Part shown: positions 49,075 through 62,341 of the stretch, in pieces
How positions within the stretch are numbered: position 1 is the first letter of the stretch
Layout of the letters: every line of letters starts with the position of its first letter
Assembly (NCBI GenBank): GCA_038380795.1
Contig: CM076260.1
Location: 77,599,843-77,663,842, forward strand
Direction: 5' to 3'
Origin: Pyrocephalus nanus
Taxonomy: Eukaryota; Chordata; Aves; Passeriformes; Tyrannidae
Length of the DNA: 64,000 bases
Translations under genes and position numbers: made by a program
Notes under the pieces: generated by a model
Database searches by the model: none
The model's input: the letters and a program-made list of their open reading frames with translations, nothing else
Told to the model about the DNA's origin: nothing

Positions 49075-52000
49075 CTCACAACATGGTTGTAGTTGGATGA
49101 CTACATGTTGTAGATTTTTGGAGTCCTTGATTTGTCTTCCTAGTTATTTCCTATTTCTCCTGCGTCTTTTAATGAAATAGCTGTGAAAAAAATAAACTCT
49201 GGTGTATATAAATAGTACAAGAAAATTAGGTGAGCCATAAAAAAGTTGATAACCATTTGTTCTAGTTCCATGAATATTCCATAATTACTAAGAATACATT
49301 CTAAAAGAGTGTGCATATAAGTACACATACTGTCACATGCATGTCTTCACTCATAACTGATATGCTCAGCTTTGATTAACCTGTCCCTGATAATAAACTG
49401 CTGTTAGCAGGAGTTAAAGATGTGGTCTGAGGGAAAAGAGGCAATCTTGCCAGCAGTCTCTGTAAATACACATATACATTATATTGACATAAGTAATAAT
49501 AACTCCCATAATCAATATATCAAATTGCCCTCTCTTTGCTCCTGTTATGATGTACTTTTAACTTTCCTGAACCTATTCATTTAAGTAAGCTAGAGTGTAT
49601 TTGTATAAATGCACTGTATATTGATCCCTGGCAAGAATCAAACTAGTGATCTGTTTTGTAAATGTCCACTGCCAAACTGGAAAAGTGGAACTTTGGCAAA
49701 GGAATAGGTTTTACTCCAAACATTCTACCAAATGAGTCCTTTTTTTTTTTTTTTTACCACTTTTACACTGATAAGACCATATACTTTTTTGCAGTTTCAT
49801 GAAGAGTGCTAGAAAAACTCTGAAACTGGAAAGTTGTTTTTTTTTCAATCTATAGTTTTAAAAGTCCAGGTGCATTTTACCCTCCCTTTACCTGAAAACA
49901 TGCATTAATTTTGGCCTCAGTGTTCATGGAAACCAAATTTACTATCAATGAGCTAAGAAAATTACAACTATCTTTAGATGAAGCCAGTATTTTTTCTGTA
50001 GTTCATAGAGGACTATTTTGAAGCTCTGCCATCATTAACAAAATTATATGTCAATTAGATTGTATATTAAAATGCTTCAGTAGAAAAAGGTAATACTGAA
50101 AGTCAGAGAGAAAACATTTTCCATGCTGAGATCTAGAAGCGGCTGGAATTCCTGTAAGTTTGCAGTATTTATTTCATTGGAGACAATAATTACATTAGAG
50201 ATGTGGGACCAATACCTTTCAGATAAGCTATTGAAATTATGAGGGAGAGGTTTTTGGATGGAATTTGAGAAAGCAATCATTGATTTGATATGATTTGTTG
50301 AATTCTCTGTTCAGTATATCTTGTCAACCATGCAATGGCTAAGGACATTAAGGGACCAGCAGCAGGATTTGTGCAGTGGTTGTGTAAGAAGCAGCTTTAT
50401 TTGGTTCAGGAAATCTTCCATTTTCTTTTTTGAGCAAACTGCTCATCAGGACAGGAAGTGTCACAGAGGAATGGTTCCTTAGCATGTGCATGTTGGCTGA
50501 ACATTCACAGAGGCCAGTGTTAAAAGGCCAAGGTGATCCACCGGCACTATTTGTTGTCAAGGCTAGTAAATGGTCACAATATGGGCCTCCGCAAAGTGAA
50601 TCTTTTGAATGAGATTAGTTTCGGTTGTGCTGTAGGCTGGTGGAAATATATTAGGTTATGAGTGGTAAGTGTTATTATTTCACTGGGTATTTTTACCATT
50701 TGGGTGTGTGGAGTAAAGTGTTTCTTTAGTTGGAGAAATAATCAGTATGTTACACTTTGCTCTTGGGAGGTTTATATAATGTTTTAAAAACACTCGGATG
50801 GATGTCAACCATAATGTGTAGTTTTAGCAGAATTTATTTCTTTAGAATCTTAAAAGCACCTGCATCAAACCAGCATGTAAATCAATTAACTTTTGTTTAA
50901 TCTTAAAATCGCATAGCATTATATTCAGGTTGCTTTATTTATCAGTCAGGACTATATGTGCGGTCTCTACAGGCAACATAGTCATTACAGGCATAGTACA
51001 CTTAAGGGTATTAAATCTAAACCAGATTTAACCAGATTTAAGAACATGCATGCATGAAGAATTTACATAAATGCTGTAAAAAGACTATTTTAATCAAGAT
51101 CACAACTCTGAAGGTCACATTCATGGATTATCTAATCCACAGTCTTGTTTCCATCAAACATTCTCTTCAGAAATCTATTGTGCTTTGCCTCAAATTTTTA
51201 GTCTTTATGGTTTCATCACCACAGCTGTGATATGGATAGTGATTTAGTTTGATGCATTTTGATTTGGCTATATTCTTTGCCAACCTACAGCAATATATAA
51301 TGTTGTGTGATAATTTGAATAACAATTCAGCATATCAGTTGGAAATTATAGTTTTCTAAAACTGTTACTGAAGGAAGGCATACCAAAACCTTAAAACCAG
51401 ACCAAAAAATATGAATATAAAAAAAATGGGAATTTTGAACATATTCAAAAATGTGTGGGGAATAACTGTCAAGCAATACACGGAAATTTAGTTTTTAGCA
51501 ATAATTTAGGTATCTTTAGAGTGACAGAGTTTTTCTGAGTGAGAAACCAAAGTCAGCCTCTGATTTGGAGTTGTTGGGTTTTTTTAATATGTATATATAT
51601 TTATAAAAGGTTTATGTATTTATATAAGTTTTAGCTGTGTAACAGATCTTCATGGAAACTTCTGCTTGCAGAAGTTATACAGAAACAGTTTTACATTCTG
51701 TAAAAAATATTATGGAAATTATAAGCTTGATAGACTGAGCAAGATCCCCTGAGAATGCATGAGTGGCAGAGAGGATGCAACTGCTTCAACCCACAGATCA
51801 GTGCAGAGGACGTTCACAGGGTTGAGCAGTGAAGTGCTAAATGTTACCCAGTGGTCCAGCTGGATTCCAGCACTCAGAATGTCATCCATCTAACACCTGA
51901 CTCCTACACATAGCTCTGAATTAAACCACCTCGATTTGTCCAATGGTGAATTACTACTTAACTAGTTGTCCTCATCATTCTCTGCAGAAAGGTTAGTGGC

Positions 52001-53891
52001 TATATCCTGCCAGTTCTTTTAAGATAAAAGAAAAAAGTTTTTTGTTGTGTATATCTCACATCCACTCAGATCTTGGCTTACCTAGAAGGTCAAATATCAC
52101 CCAGTCATATCAAAAAAACAAGCTTGCAGATCATTGTTTTCCTTCTGCTGGCAAAGCATTTTGGTCCATTATATGTTTTATGCAGTTTTGATGCAGTTTA
52201 TTAATTACTTTTTCAGAATCCATTCTGTAAGCTATAGTTCTAAACTTGTAGGGTAACAAACACTTCTGTATAAGCAAGTGTGTTTGGAAATTACTTTTTG
52301 CCGTTGAGTGTATTTTGAGTGAAGACATAAATGCTGTCCTTCATTTACTATGATCCAGACTTAATATAATTTTTCCAGAAAATATACAGTTGAAAAATAA
52401 TCCTTCATTGCTATTTTACACTTTATGAATTTATTTACCTCTGTGAGTTATTAGAAAGAACTTTCAATAAGAACAGTAGGGTTTTATTCCTGTTTTGCAT
52501 TAATGGAAATGAGCTGAAAGAAAAATAAAAGGTCAATACAAATGTTCAGAAAAGCACTATTAACACAGATATAAAGAACCTCTGATGTTTGTGTCTATGC
52601 AGAAGAAGTATGAGTGAAGTTCTTATGGAAAATAGAAGAACAAAAATTATTGAAATCAGTACTGCTTGTTATTTAAAAGGCTACATGCAAATCAATTAAG
52701 AGCATGGTAGTGCATAGCAGCCTGGAAGTAAACAATATGAGTTGTCTAACAGAAGCCTCAGAAGAACAGAAGAGTCACTCTAAGAAGCTTTTGAGCACTT
52801 GGGATAGTCTGCACCCAGAGCCAGTGGGAGTCTCCTATGCAAGTCCCTTGCAGGTTAAATTTCAGCCTTTATTGGTTAGCGGTAGGCACATACAGAGAAA
52901 GAGAGATCTTGAAAAGTCACATTAAAAAAGTATGAATTTATTAATCCAGTTGATGACAACCTTCTGCAATGCTGAATGATCTGAATTTCCCCACTAAGTT
53001 TGCTTGCACTGTCCATGTCCACTACTGAAGATGAGCAAAGGGAGCAGACTCAAGGTCCCATTCTATTCAAGTGCAATAGCATCGCTCAAGACTTGTGAAA
53101 GTATCACCATTCCACTTGGATTTCTCAAATCAAATTTCATCTAGACATGCAAACTAAGCTTTGCTATTTACCTGGCTTTAAGGAAAAGGTCAAATTAAAT
53201 AGCTATTAGCTATTTCCTATTAGCTTAAGGCATTTTCTTCCAAAGGCATGAATATATCTTCTAGAATAATGCAGTTGGGACTTGGACATTTCAATTAGGT
53301 TAATGGATTTTAAACCCATTTATAAAAATGAGGGATTAAAGTGATGTACAGAATGACACACCAATGATTCCTTTTAAGAACAGAGCCCAGTTTAGCCTAA
53401 TGACTTCTCTAACCAGGTGACATAGCACACACAAGGACTCTGTGCTTAAGTATATACAGGAGATGTTTGAATGGGTCTTTTAATTAGAAAGTATTGACGT
53501 ATGCACTGTTTTTTTTTTAAAAATCTACATTTTTACAAGGTCAAGGAAACAAAAATGGTTGGGTTTGGGAATTTCTTTACATGTTAGAAGAAAAAAAACA
53601 GTATCTTCCTAATTTTTACAGAAAGAACAACCCATTTGCCATCCAAGTTTAGTATACACCTCCTAAACAATTAAATTGTCTGAATTTGCTTACATTTCAC
53701 TGCTATCAATTAAAGTTAAGTATACATTGCAGTGAAAGTTATTTAATGGAAAAATCTACCTTGAAGAAACCTTCTAATGGAGAAATTATTTTTTATAACT
53801 TCCTAGGTTTGCAATAAGACATTCCTATTTAATATTGATGTAGATGTTTTGAAAAACGGTTTTGAAAGACGGTTATGAGTTATGTCATATT
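49072..53891. other. Unique non-coding sequence
   Basis: T run at 49740-49755. At 51011-51031, TTAAATCT and AGATTTAA form an 8-bp stem, and AACCAGATTT is duplicated in tandem just after (51020-51039). The stretch 50340-50620 is less AT-rich with frames open on both strands and may be a conserved element. No gene is supported; frames of 60 to 73 codons at 50348-50612, 52131-52328 and 52704-52925 match nothing known. Confidence 0.45.
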
Positions 53892-53945
53892 GCAGAATCA
53901 CAGAATATATTAATTGGAAGGGACCCTACAAGGATCATCAAGTGA
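53892..53945 (-). mobile_element. CR1 3'-end fragment, minus strand, very short
   Basis: GCAGAATCACAGAATATATT and TTGGAAGGGACCCTACAAGG, followed by ATCATCAAGTG, is the reverse complement of a CR1 tail and adjacent 3' UTR. Only about 54 bases are recognisable, so subtype and exact ends are uncertain. Confidence 0.75.
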
Positions 53946-54897
53946 ATTAGACTAGAGATGAACAAGTACTTGAAGCAGCCAGCAAGATAAATGATACATA
54001 TATAGTAAAATGAAAGCATCATGAATTTGTTCTTCAGTTACTGCTAAATGAGGCATCTGAGACTCCTGCCCAGTGTCCCTGTCTATCAGTTATCACCATA
54101 CATTTTGTTAGCACTGTTGTTTTTTTCTCCACCTATGTGTTTAGATTATGACTGGTGCTCCCTGCCTTTGACTAGAGTAAGGCACTGTAAGCATAATCAT
54201 CTGAGATTTGGTTACTCAGGTTCACAGCTTCCAGATTTGAACTCCTGTTCTTCTGATTGGCTTGATTTCTGCCCAGCAGGTTTAATGAATAAATGAAAAA
54301 AAAAAAATCAAATACTGGTGGTCAAGTGAACTGTGACCTGTTGTACTGTTAGAGGTGTTACTGCAAAGTGACATGATGATACTTACTACACAGCATCCCA
54401 ATCCAGCAGTGCACCTGCAAAAAACTGCTAACAGTGAAGTTAGCACTCGGGAGCTTGGAGCTCAGGTCACACAACTGAGACCTTGCTACACTGCCTTCTC
54501 ATCCCTGAGGGGTTTTTTTTGCACACGTAAAGAGTAAAATCCCAGCCTTTCATCTCCTTACGGTAACAAGTGCTTGCAAATGTGTTAATAGCTCTAGAGA
54601 TTTTGTGTGCTGTCTCTGATCATGAACTCCCTGTAAGGCATATCCCTATCACTCCCTAAAACTCTCCTGTACTGGAGACTGATATGGCTGGAGCTATAAA
54701 TGTCTTTCATTTCCCTCTTCTGATACAGGTATTTCTCTTCCTTCTTCTGTTAGGGGTTAGGTGTGCCCCCCCCATTTTCAGCTGACCTTCTCTTTGCCCA
54801 TGCCAGCAAATTTGCATGTGTGTCCATAGCTCCAGTTTGCCTTCTAATGGTCAAACTTTTTAGTCCTAAATAATATTAAGACTTGATTTATTCTGGT
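53946..54897. other. Unique non-coding sequence
   Basis: The 82-codon plus-strand frame at 54048-54296 contains a hydrophobic stretch but no recognised family. No other feature. Confidence 0.5.
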
Positions 54898-55077
54898 TTC
54901 CTTCCTTCCTTCCTTCCTTCCTTCCTTCCTTCCTTCCTTCCTTCCTTCCTTCCCTCCCTCCCTCCCTCCTTCCTTCCCTCCCTCCCTCCCTCCCTCCCTC
55001 CCTCCCTCCCTCCCTCCCTCCCTCCCTTCCCTTCCTTCCTTCCCTTCCTTTCTTCCCTTCCTTCCTTCCTTTCTTTC
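54898..55077. repeat. Long polypyrimidine tract, (CTTC)n then (CCCT)n
   Basis: Fourteen perfect TTCC units occupy 54898-54953. After a mixed stretch, thirteen CCC runs separated by single T occupy 54976-55026, then mixed CCTT/TTCC units to 55077. The minus strand is therefore pure purine for about 180 bases. Open frames here translate as Pro/Ser/Leu/Phe or Gly/Arg/Glu/Lys repeats and are not genes. Confidence 0.97.
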
Positions 55078-57457
55078 ACTACAAACTAAGAAGGATGAGA
55101 AGCCTTGCAAATGTGCTAAATTGCTAAAATGTAAAAGAAGTTGTTGAAATTGCAAACGGAGTGTGTTGAAATCTTGCAGCATTGGAACTAAGGGCAGTAT
55201 TTCCAATTACATTGGAATTTATCATTTCCCAGCTCTCTCATTTTCACAAGTAAAGCACACATTTTTGTTTCAGCTTCTCAGAATAGCTTTTCCTTATTGT
55301 TATGAAAGAAAAAACAAGTATTGATGAGTAGAGAGACTCTAGTAAAACATTGATTCCTCTAGGTCATATAATTTGGAAATTATTTCTAATAGCAAAATAT
55401 AGGTGGTATATTACACCTTTTTGAATAGGGTCACAGGAGTGAAACAGTAGAAACTCATTTCTGCTGACAGTTGCGTCTCAGAAATTGTTTCCTCTAGTTC
55501 ACTAATGAACCTTTTTTTTTTTTCATTTGCCCTTGTCTGACACAATTTACCTCTATCTTGGCAGGAAAAGTCATTTCCTCCTGTGAGTAAATGAGTGATA
55601 AAGGACAGATGAAAGGGCAGAAATGTGCAAGTGCCATCAAAACCCTCATTTTTGAGTTTAATATGCTGCAGCTGTAGACATGAGGCATTTCTCTTGCAGT
55701 TGAAAGCACAGCCAGCCTGGGAATATTGATAGGTTTACATGAATCCTAAAGAGTTGCAGCTTATTTGTATTCATTAATAATGTGGAACTTGGAGGATACT
55801 AACTGTACAAATACATTTTCAGCTGGAAAAATTGTGAAACAGCAACAAGGTTTAGTGGAAGGGTTTGATGGGGACACAGAGACATTTGGAAAAGCAAGCT
55901 CAGATCAAAACAGTCTACAGTGAGATTTAAGTTCTGTTCTCTGTTTCAAAAGCTAAGGTGAACATTAATACACAGCAATTGACTATGATTCAGAAAGGTC
56001 CCTCATAATTAAATTTTGCCTTTTGAAAGTCTTACCAGTTCTCTGTCAGAAATTAATATTCTTATATGTCAATAATTTTTAGTATTACTTCCTTCAAAAC
56101 CCTGGAATTCCTGTATAAATTCATAACTAATCATTAATTTCAGTAGAAATGCAGATAGTCTGAATCTCTGACATTGGGCCACGTTTTCTAAGGTAAGCTT
56201 TTTGGATTTTTGAAAAAGCTGGAGACGCTGGATGCTAGATGCTTCTTGAAAGTCAATAGGTACTTTTCATTGATGGATAGGTGCAGCAATGCTTCGATTT
56301 TCGTTAAGTATTTGGTTAAAAATATACATTTGGCACACTGTGCTGAGAATAGCAGGGAAATTCCACACCATTTTAATGATAAATCCACAATACAGCAAAA
56401 AATCTAGAAAATCCTGCTGTGTGCTACACTGATGATAGAGCAATGGAATTCAATCCTTCGTACTCAGTGGTAAAGACACAAAGTTTAAAATAAAACACCC
56501 TCACATGCCATTTTACTTCAGCTAATGCACCTTAGTTTTTCTGCCTGATAGTGTTTGAAACTAATATGATGGAGTTTGTCACTAATGGAGGGACCCATAC
56601 ATATGGAAGCTGATTCTGACCTAATGTAGACCAAATACACCTTTAAATCATAAATAAAAAGAATAAATAATGCATCTTTTAATTATGTTAAGTAAGGTAC
56701 TTTATTGTTTAAAAAAAAATTGTATTCAGGAACCAGAGCAGTGCACAGGAGAACTAAGGGTGCAGCATTTAGGGTTACAAAGAAAAAAAAAATCCCACTT
56801 TTCTAGAAACACTGTGCATAAATACAGCAGCTCAGGCACATTCCTGCACTGTTCGGTGTTGCCTGGCTATTGCTGCCAGTACTGTGTTCCAACAGTGTTT
56901 GACCTCATGAAGACCAAGTTCTTTCAAATATTGACACAATTTTCACATGTTCACATATAACATTGTTATATGACATGTACCTCACTTCTGGACTGACCCA
57001 TGAAAATTACTGCTTTTCATTAAAATATGAATGTCACTTTATAAAGAAAAGATAGAGAAGCTAGGGTATTTCAGCACGGAGAAACTCGAGGAGCCAGCTC
57101 CAGTTTCCTTCCACATGCCCTCTGCCCCTATATTTCATGTGCACATAGATAAATGCAGACAGTGTATTTTCCTTGTGCCCATGGGTTAATTGAGATACCA
57201 CACACTCATTCCCTTTCAGCAACGACTGCCTCCCTGCTAACAAGGAGTTGTTGAGGTGTTGAGACTCTCAGCTATTCACTGATGTGATAATAGGCTTGGA
57301 AATGTGTTGGTTTTCTTTTACTCATCTATCCTTTTTAATGTCTTATGGTTTTATTGAGATTGAGCTTCCCTGCCTCCTTTCTCTCATAAAACAATACTGA
57401 ATCAGAGAGGTCCCATGCAATGACTACTTCAGGAGAAAACATGATGGATTTGTTCAG
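55078..57457. other. Unique non-coding sequence
   Basis: No gene supported. Frames at 56188-56407 are open on both strands. A T run begins at 55511. A donor-like AAG|GTAAGC at 56192/56193 follows an acceptor-like TTTCAG at 56143, but all three frames of the 49 bases between contain stops. Confidence 0.5.
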
Positions 57458-57691
57458 ATGCTTTGTGTGCAGCAGCTAGAGTGCCAGGAAGAAAGACTCA
57501 ACTCAGAAGCCCACGGATTTATTTGTCATCACCTGGCTTCGGCTTGCAGCTTCAGCGGCTTCACTGTAACGCCTGGTCTCTTTGGAAACCTGATTCTCTT
57601 TTTAGCTCTGTTCTTCATGCTTCTGTGCCAAGCATCTGTGATCACACCTCAGTCTCAAATGAAATGGTATGAAACTGATGTGAGTGGGTGA
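57458..57691 (+). other. 77-codon open frame with a membrane-like segment, unrecognised
   Basis: The translation has a hydrophobic run at about residues 42-62 (LFGNLILFLALFFMLLC) followed by a short polar tail ending KWYETDVSG. An overlapping 69-codon frame is open at 57463-57672. No family recognised, no promoter or splice evidence; chance is likely. The bases are somewhat GC-richer than the flanks. Confidence 0.1.
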
Positions 57692-60600
57692 GGGATTTTA
57701 TATATTTATTTAACCCAAAGTGTGGGTTTCCTGAAAGTCTGGGAGGCAGTGTGGCTTCTTTCTTCTTTTCACTAGGGTCATCACTGGCACTGTTGTTGTC
57801 ACACAGAAGATAAATAAGACATTGATTTGTTTATAATATATGCCAAAACAACTCTGCGCACTTGTCTTGTTCTGTAAAATTCTGATATTATTAACAGACC
57901 CTTTGTTCTTCTCTTCCCACTCTGAATTTGAATTTCTGCCATGAGAAACAAAAATTTAGCTTCTTAGGATAGAGGTATTTTTTCCAGCCATTCCCAAGAT
58001 AATTCTTTTTCTTGATTAATTTGGAGTAATTAGTTGCTGAAGATGTTTATTTCTGTAGAAGGGGAGTACAAGCCCCAGCTGTTCTTGGCCTGCTCACTTC
58101 TTTATACCTGGACTCCTTTCCTGACTATAACTGTGGTTGTAATAGCCTTCCTCTCAGAATAGGCCATGTAAGCTACCATAGGAAAACAGAGAACTGATGA
58201 CAGAGAATTGCTGCTCCATCTAATAGAAGTGTCTATTTGCTTCAAGTGATTTTGCTGCTAGTTTGAGTTACAAGAATCCTTATCCCAAAAAGAATAATTG
58301 CCTGCATGCCCTCCCTGCTTTTCCTGCTGGCTTTAGGTTCTATAAGAAGTTACTGTATTGCATCTTCATACATCTTTTTACTGTATTTTATAAGTCATGT
58401 TCATTTTATCTTTATCTAGATTGGTTTTGTTTATCCAGTGAAATTTCATGCATGGCTCCAGGAGCTTTTAACACACAAGCATTCACAAGCATGTGCAGTT
58501 TATGCTGACCATTCCACTTTTCCCCTTGTATCCCAGCCCTGGGTGCAAATCCTATCTGCACCTTTATCTCTCCAAAGTATATCTCCTGGTCCATAGGGCA
58601 GTTTTTTTTTTGAAGAACACAGTGACACTGCAGTACAAGCTTCTTGCTGAACACAGGGAACCAGGTCAGAAGTCCTGCAAATTGGTAATACTGAATTTAA
58701 AACTCTTCTCAGAGCTGTTGCTCAGATCATGCAGGAGAACCACAGAAAGAGGCTGCACTGGCCTTTTTACAGTAAACTTTTAATCCCATAAGAAATGGTA
58801 CAGGAGAGTACCAGGAGCAGCAACTGAGGTTTTCCATGTGTCCTTTGCTCTGATGTCCACCAGCAGAAATCCAAAGTCCTTTTATCTTTTCTGGAGTCTG
58901 TCCATGGGTTGCTGCAGATACTTACCTAATTAAGACTTCTCAGTCCTGGGAGCTTTTTCCCACATGTATCCCTGTAGGACTGCCAAGAATGGTTAAAAGA
59001 ACAACAAAAAAAATACCCTACTGAATGGCAGTGAAATAGACAATTATTTTCTGATCCTAAAAAATAATTGGTCAAATAGACCCACAGCAGCCTAGAAGTA
59101 CAGCTCCCTGGCAAACCAAAGCATAAAAGTGGGACAGCTGGAAGATACAGATGAATGGAAGGAAATACTTAATATTAAATGAAGCAATACTGCTTCTATT
59201 TTAGGGCAATGGGACTTTGTGAAACAATGTACAGCGTGCATCCTTATTCTTAGTTCAGACATTAAAATTCCTCTTACCTTTCAGAGCAGGAGATAATTTT
59301 TCTAGGTACAGATTCTCTTCCTTCTAGCTTTGTACTTCCTTTCTGGAAATAATGTATTATATTTGCCATTTGAGCAACTCTATCAGAGCTAGGAGCAATA
59401 TTTTCCTTCTAATTTAGCTAGGACTCCTGATTTTAAATCTTTTCTTGATTATCCTAGACTGTAATGGGTTTGCAAAATGGACGTTTTATAGGCTTGAAAG
59501 AGCAAATGCAAACAATCATTAGTCCACTTTACCTTCTTATTTTAGAAGCAAAATCCTGTTACTTAGATAGGAACCTTTACAGCTAATGTAATTATATCTC
59601 CATATCTTTCTATTTGCCATGTACAGAATGCATGAATCCTCAGAAACAGCAACAAGGAGGGAAAGCAAAGTACCAAGACTGTAGGGAGTAGAAAGCTTGT
59701 AGTGTAATAGGTGAATATATAGTTGCTGAATTTAAAAATTGTCCTTTTTTTTTTTTTTATGGAATGATTTTAACATTTCAAATCATGCAGGCAAAAACCT
59801 ACAATGATATAGTTCAAGATCTTTCATTTTACAAAGCTGCATATACAAAAGTTGAGGAATACCTGTGAATTACTAAATTCAGCTTTGCACTACCTTTTCA
59901 AGGTAAGGTGATGTTATTTTAAAGACTGCATACATCACTTCTCCTGTAATGTGTGGAAATCCTATGACAGAATTAAGGAAACACTGGAGTTCCACATTTA
60001 CCTTCCTTAACCTTGAGTTCTGCCTTTTCCCTTCTCAGCCTTGTGCCTTCTTCACTACAAACCTCCTACAACCATCAGGGAAGAGGGTCTTAAAAAATCA
60101 GTGTTCTGCTATGCAACTTCATTGAATTGCTGGAGCAGGTCCTATTTTACACAATGAATAAAATCATTGCTTTGTAAATTTGTATTCTCTATGCTAGCAC
60201 TGATTTTTAAAACTGTAGTTCAAAAACTTAAATTCTTGGGATATATTGGGATATATTTCAAGTAGAAAAGCAAACCTACCGAAATCTTAGTAGGAAGAGG
60301 ACTCTGTCATGACATCTACAAAGACATTTATGCAAAAAATTAAAAATAAATTTCTCATTAGCACCTCCTCCCTCTCTGTCAAGTCCTTTTTCATAGGGGA
60401 TGTCTCCATTTAGTAACATGCACACATGGGCATGTTTTGCTCTGTAACTCAAAAAAGCAAGAAAGAAAAAGAAAACCACAAAACCTGCAAACAAAACCTA
60501 AAAAAAGAGCATAGCATTGGAGCATTATTTGATTACTTGTCTGTATCTCACTAATGAACAATTGCTTGCATGCATTAAAATCCGCAGTGCCTGCTACCAT

Positions 60601-60955
60601 TGTTTTCCTAGACTTTGCAAATTCCTGGCAACGTGCATACAGGGGATTGGAGTTTGGAATGGGCCATTTTGATTAATTTATGGAATTCCACTAGGACTTC
60701 CAGATGTGACTATTCCAGGAAAAAAAAAAAAAAAAGAATTTAAGTTATACTACAGCAGAGAACACAATTTTCAGTAATTTGGATGCTAGTTTGATTCAGA
60801 TCAGTTCTTGGATGACATGCATTTCTTTTGGCTGCTGTCTGTATCAAGGAATAGATATAATTTGTTTTGTAATTTCCATGTTAAGACAAAGGCTTTCTGA
60901 GGGGCTGGTTAAGATTTTGTTGTGAAGTCCAGAGTTTTGCTTCTGAATAACTATT
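57692..60955. other. Unique non-coding sequence
   Basis: Frames at 58263-58783 (both strands) and 60276-60600 (minus) have no recognised family. A T run lies near 59746-59759. A perfect 10-bp tandem, GGGATATATT twice, lies at 60238-60257. An A run of about 16 lies at 60720-60735. Confidence 0.5.
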
Positions 60956-60970
60956 GTGCCACCTAGTGGG
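60956..60970 (-). promoter_or_regulatory. CTCF-like core motif
   Basis: On the minus strand, within CCCACTAGGTGGCAC, CCACTAGGTGGCAC matches all 14 positions of the vertebrate CTCF core written as CCASYAGRKGGCRS. CTCF is a zinc-finger protein that anchors chromatin loops and insulators. A single consensus match does not prove binding, because thousands occur genome-wide. The site lies in gene-free sequence, where loop anchors are common. Confidence 0.4.
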
Positions 60971-62341
60971 TATTAAATTGCACTTTTAAACAGATGGAAA
61001 GATTGACTTAAAATATACCAGTGAATAATGAAACATGGTATTTATACAAATAATTTCGAGTGACATGTTGAAACAAAAAGTATTTTCCCTTTTTCCCTGA
61101 TTATTTACCAAGGTGTTCCATTGAGCTAGAAAATATTCTGTTTCAATTATAGCATAGCATTTTGCTTGCAATTGTATTAAAGAAATATAATTTATAGAAA
61201 GGGCACTTGCAGAGCTCTTTTCCTCCCTGGCAATCCATTTCAATGAATTACTAGCTTATTTTATGTTCTTATCAGTATGAAAGGATATCCCCAAATCTCA
61301 GATGTTAGGAATTTCCATTCTGTAACACAATTAAATAAATACACAGAAAATGTCTTTTTCTGACCAACTATGACAATTTTCACTTGGCAGCAAGCGAAAA
61401 TTCATTAGAACATTATTAATTTTGCATTATTTAGAAAAAATAAGAAGCAGTGTGTTAAAATAATAACGTTCTGACAGTTTCTCCCATAAAATTTCCTTTT
61501 CCATATAAATAGTTTGTGTTCAAATAGCTATGTATATTTCATTAGCCAATAGCTATTTCTTAGTAATTTTCCTCCTCTAGCTGAAACCTCTCAACAGATT
61601 TTTTTTTTTCTTTCAGCTTTTTAAGTAAACCATCTGTCCAGTGTGGGAGTATTGGTTTTGCCACCATAGCTGGCAATAATATTTCAATCATCAAAGCCAA
61701 TAACAATAAATTTCCCTTAATAGAGCTTTTCCTAACATTGTTCAAGTCACTTTGTTGCATCTTATGCACTATTCGGTATCAACAAAAGCTAGAGGAGGTA
61801 GTCTGCTCTTTTAGCACTTGCATGCAGTGCCACAGTTACAGAAGAAAAATCAGTGGTCAGCAATAGTGCCTTTTTGAACCTTTTAGATTCTCTGAGACTC
61901 TATGGAGCCTTAAACTCTTGTTGTTTAACACATTTAAATGATGCATATATATCTTTCATATAATAGGACCTGACACCAGGTCAGGTGTTACCATATCTGG
62001 ACTGGAGACTTGAGTATCTCTATGCCAGACCTTGATGTAAATACAAGTGGGGGATTTTTTCCCCCAAATAAATAATGAAGTGGAGCTTCTCTTTTTGTCA
62101 GTTTTGTTTGTCACAAAATAACTGATATTCAGCTTGAAGCTGACAGAAAATGAAATTAGTATCCAAAAGAAAAGAATACTGTTTTTAAAAGGCAGGAAGT
62201 CTGTAGTTTGAGGAGGGTTTTTTACTTCAATTTTTTCTCCTTTTTTCCCTTCATGAAAAGAGTTTCCAGAAAAAAAAGTATCTTCAGTTTTCTGGTTTCA
62301 AGGCTTGACAGACATACTGTCATTTCATTTTCTTCTTGCAG
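60971..62341. other. Unique AT-rich non-coding sequence
   Basis: No gene or dispersed repeat recognised. A T run at 61599-61611 followed by CTTTCAG resembles an acceptor, but no strong donor follows closely. Confidence 0.5.

Noticed and set aside
54844..55206. A 120-codon Gly/Arg/Glu/Lys-rich frame and its opposite-strand Pro/Ser/Leu frames
   Set aside because: They are direct translations of the CTTC/CCCT simple repeat, which has no stops. The low complexity is in the DNA, not in a protein.
56144..56192. 49-base segment with acceptor TTTCAG, a branch-point-like TAACTAAT and donor AAG|GTAAGC
   Set aside because: All three frames contain stops, so it cannot be an internal coding exon. A non-coding exon is possible but unsupported.
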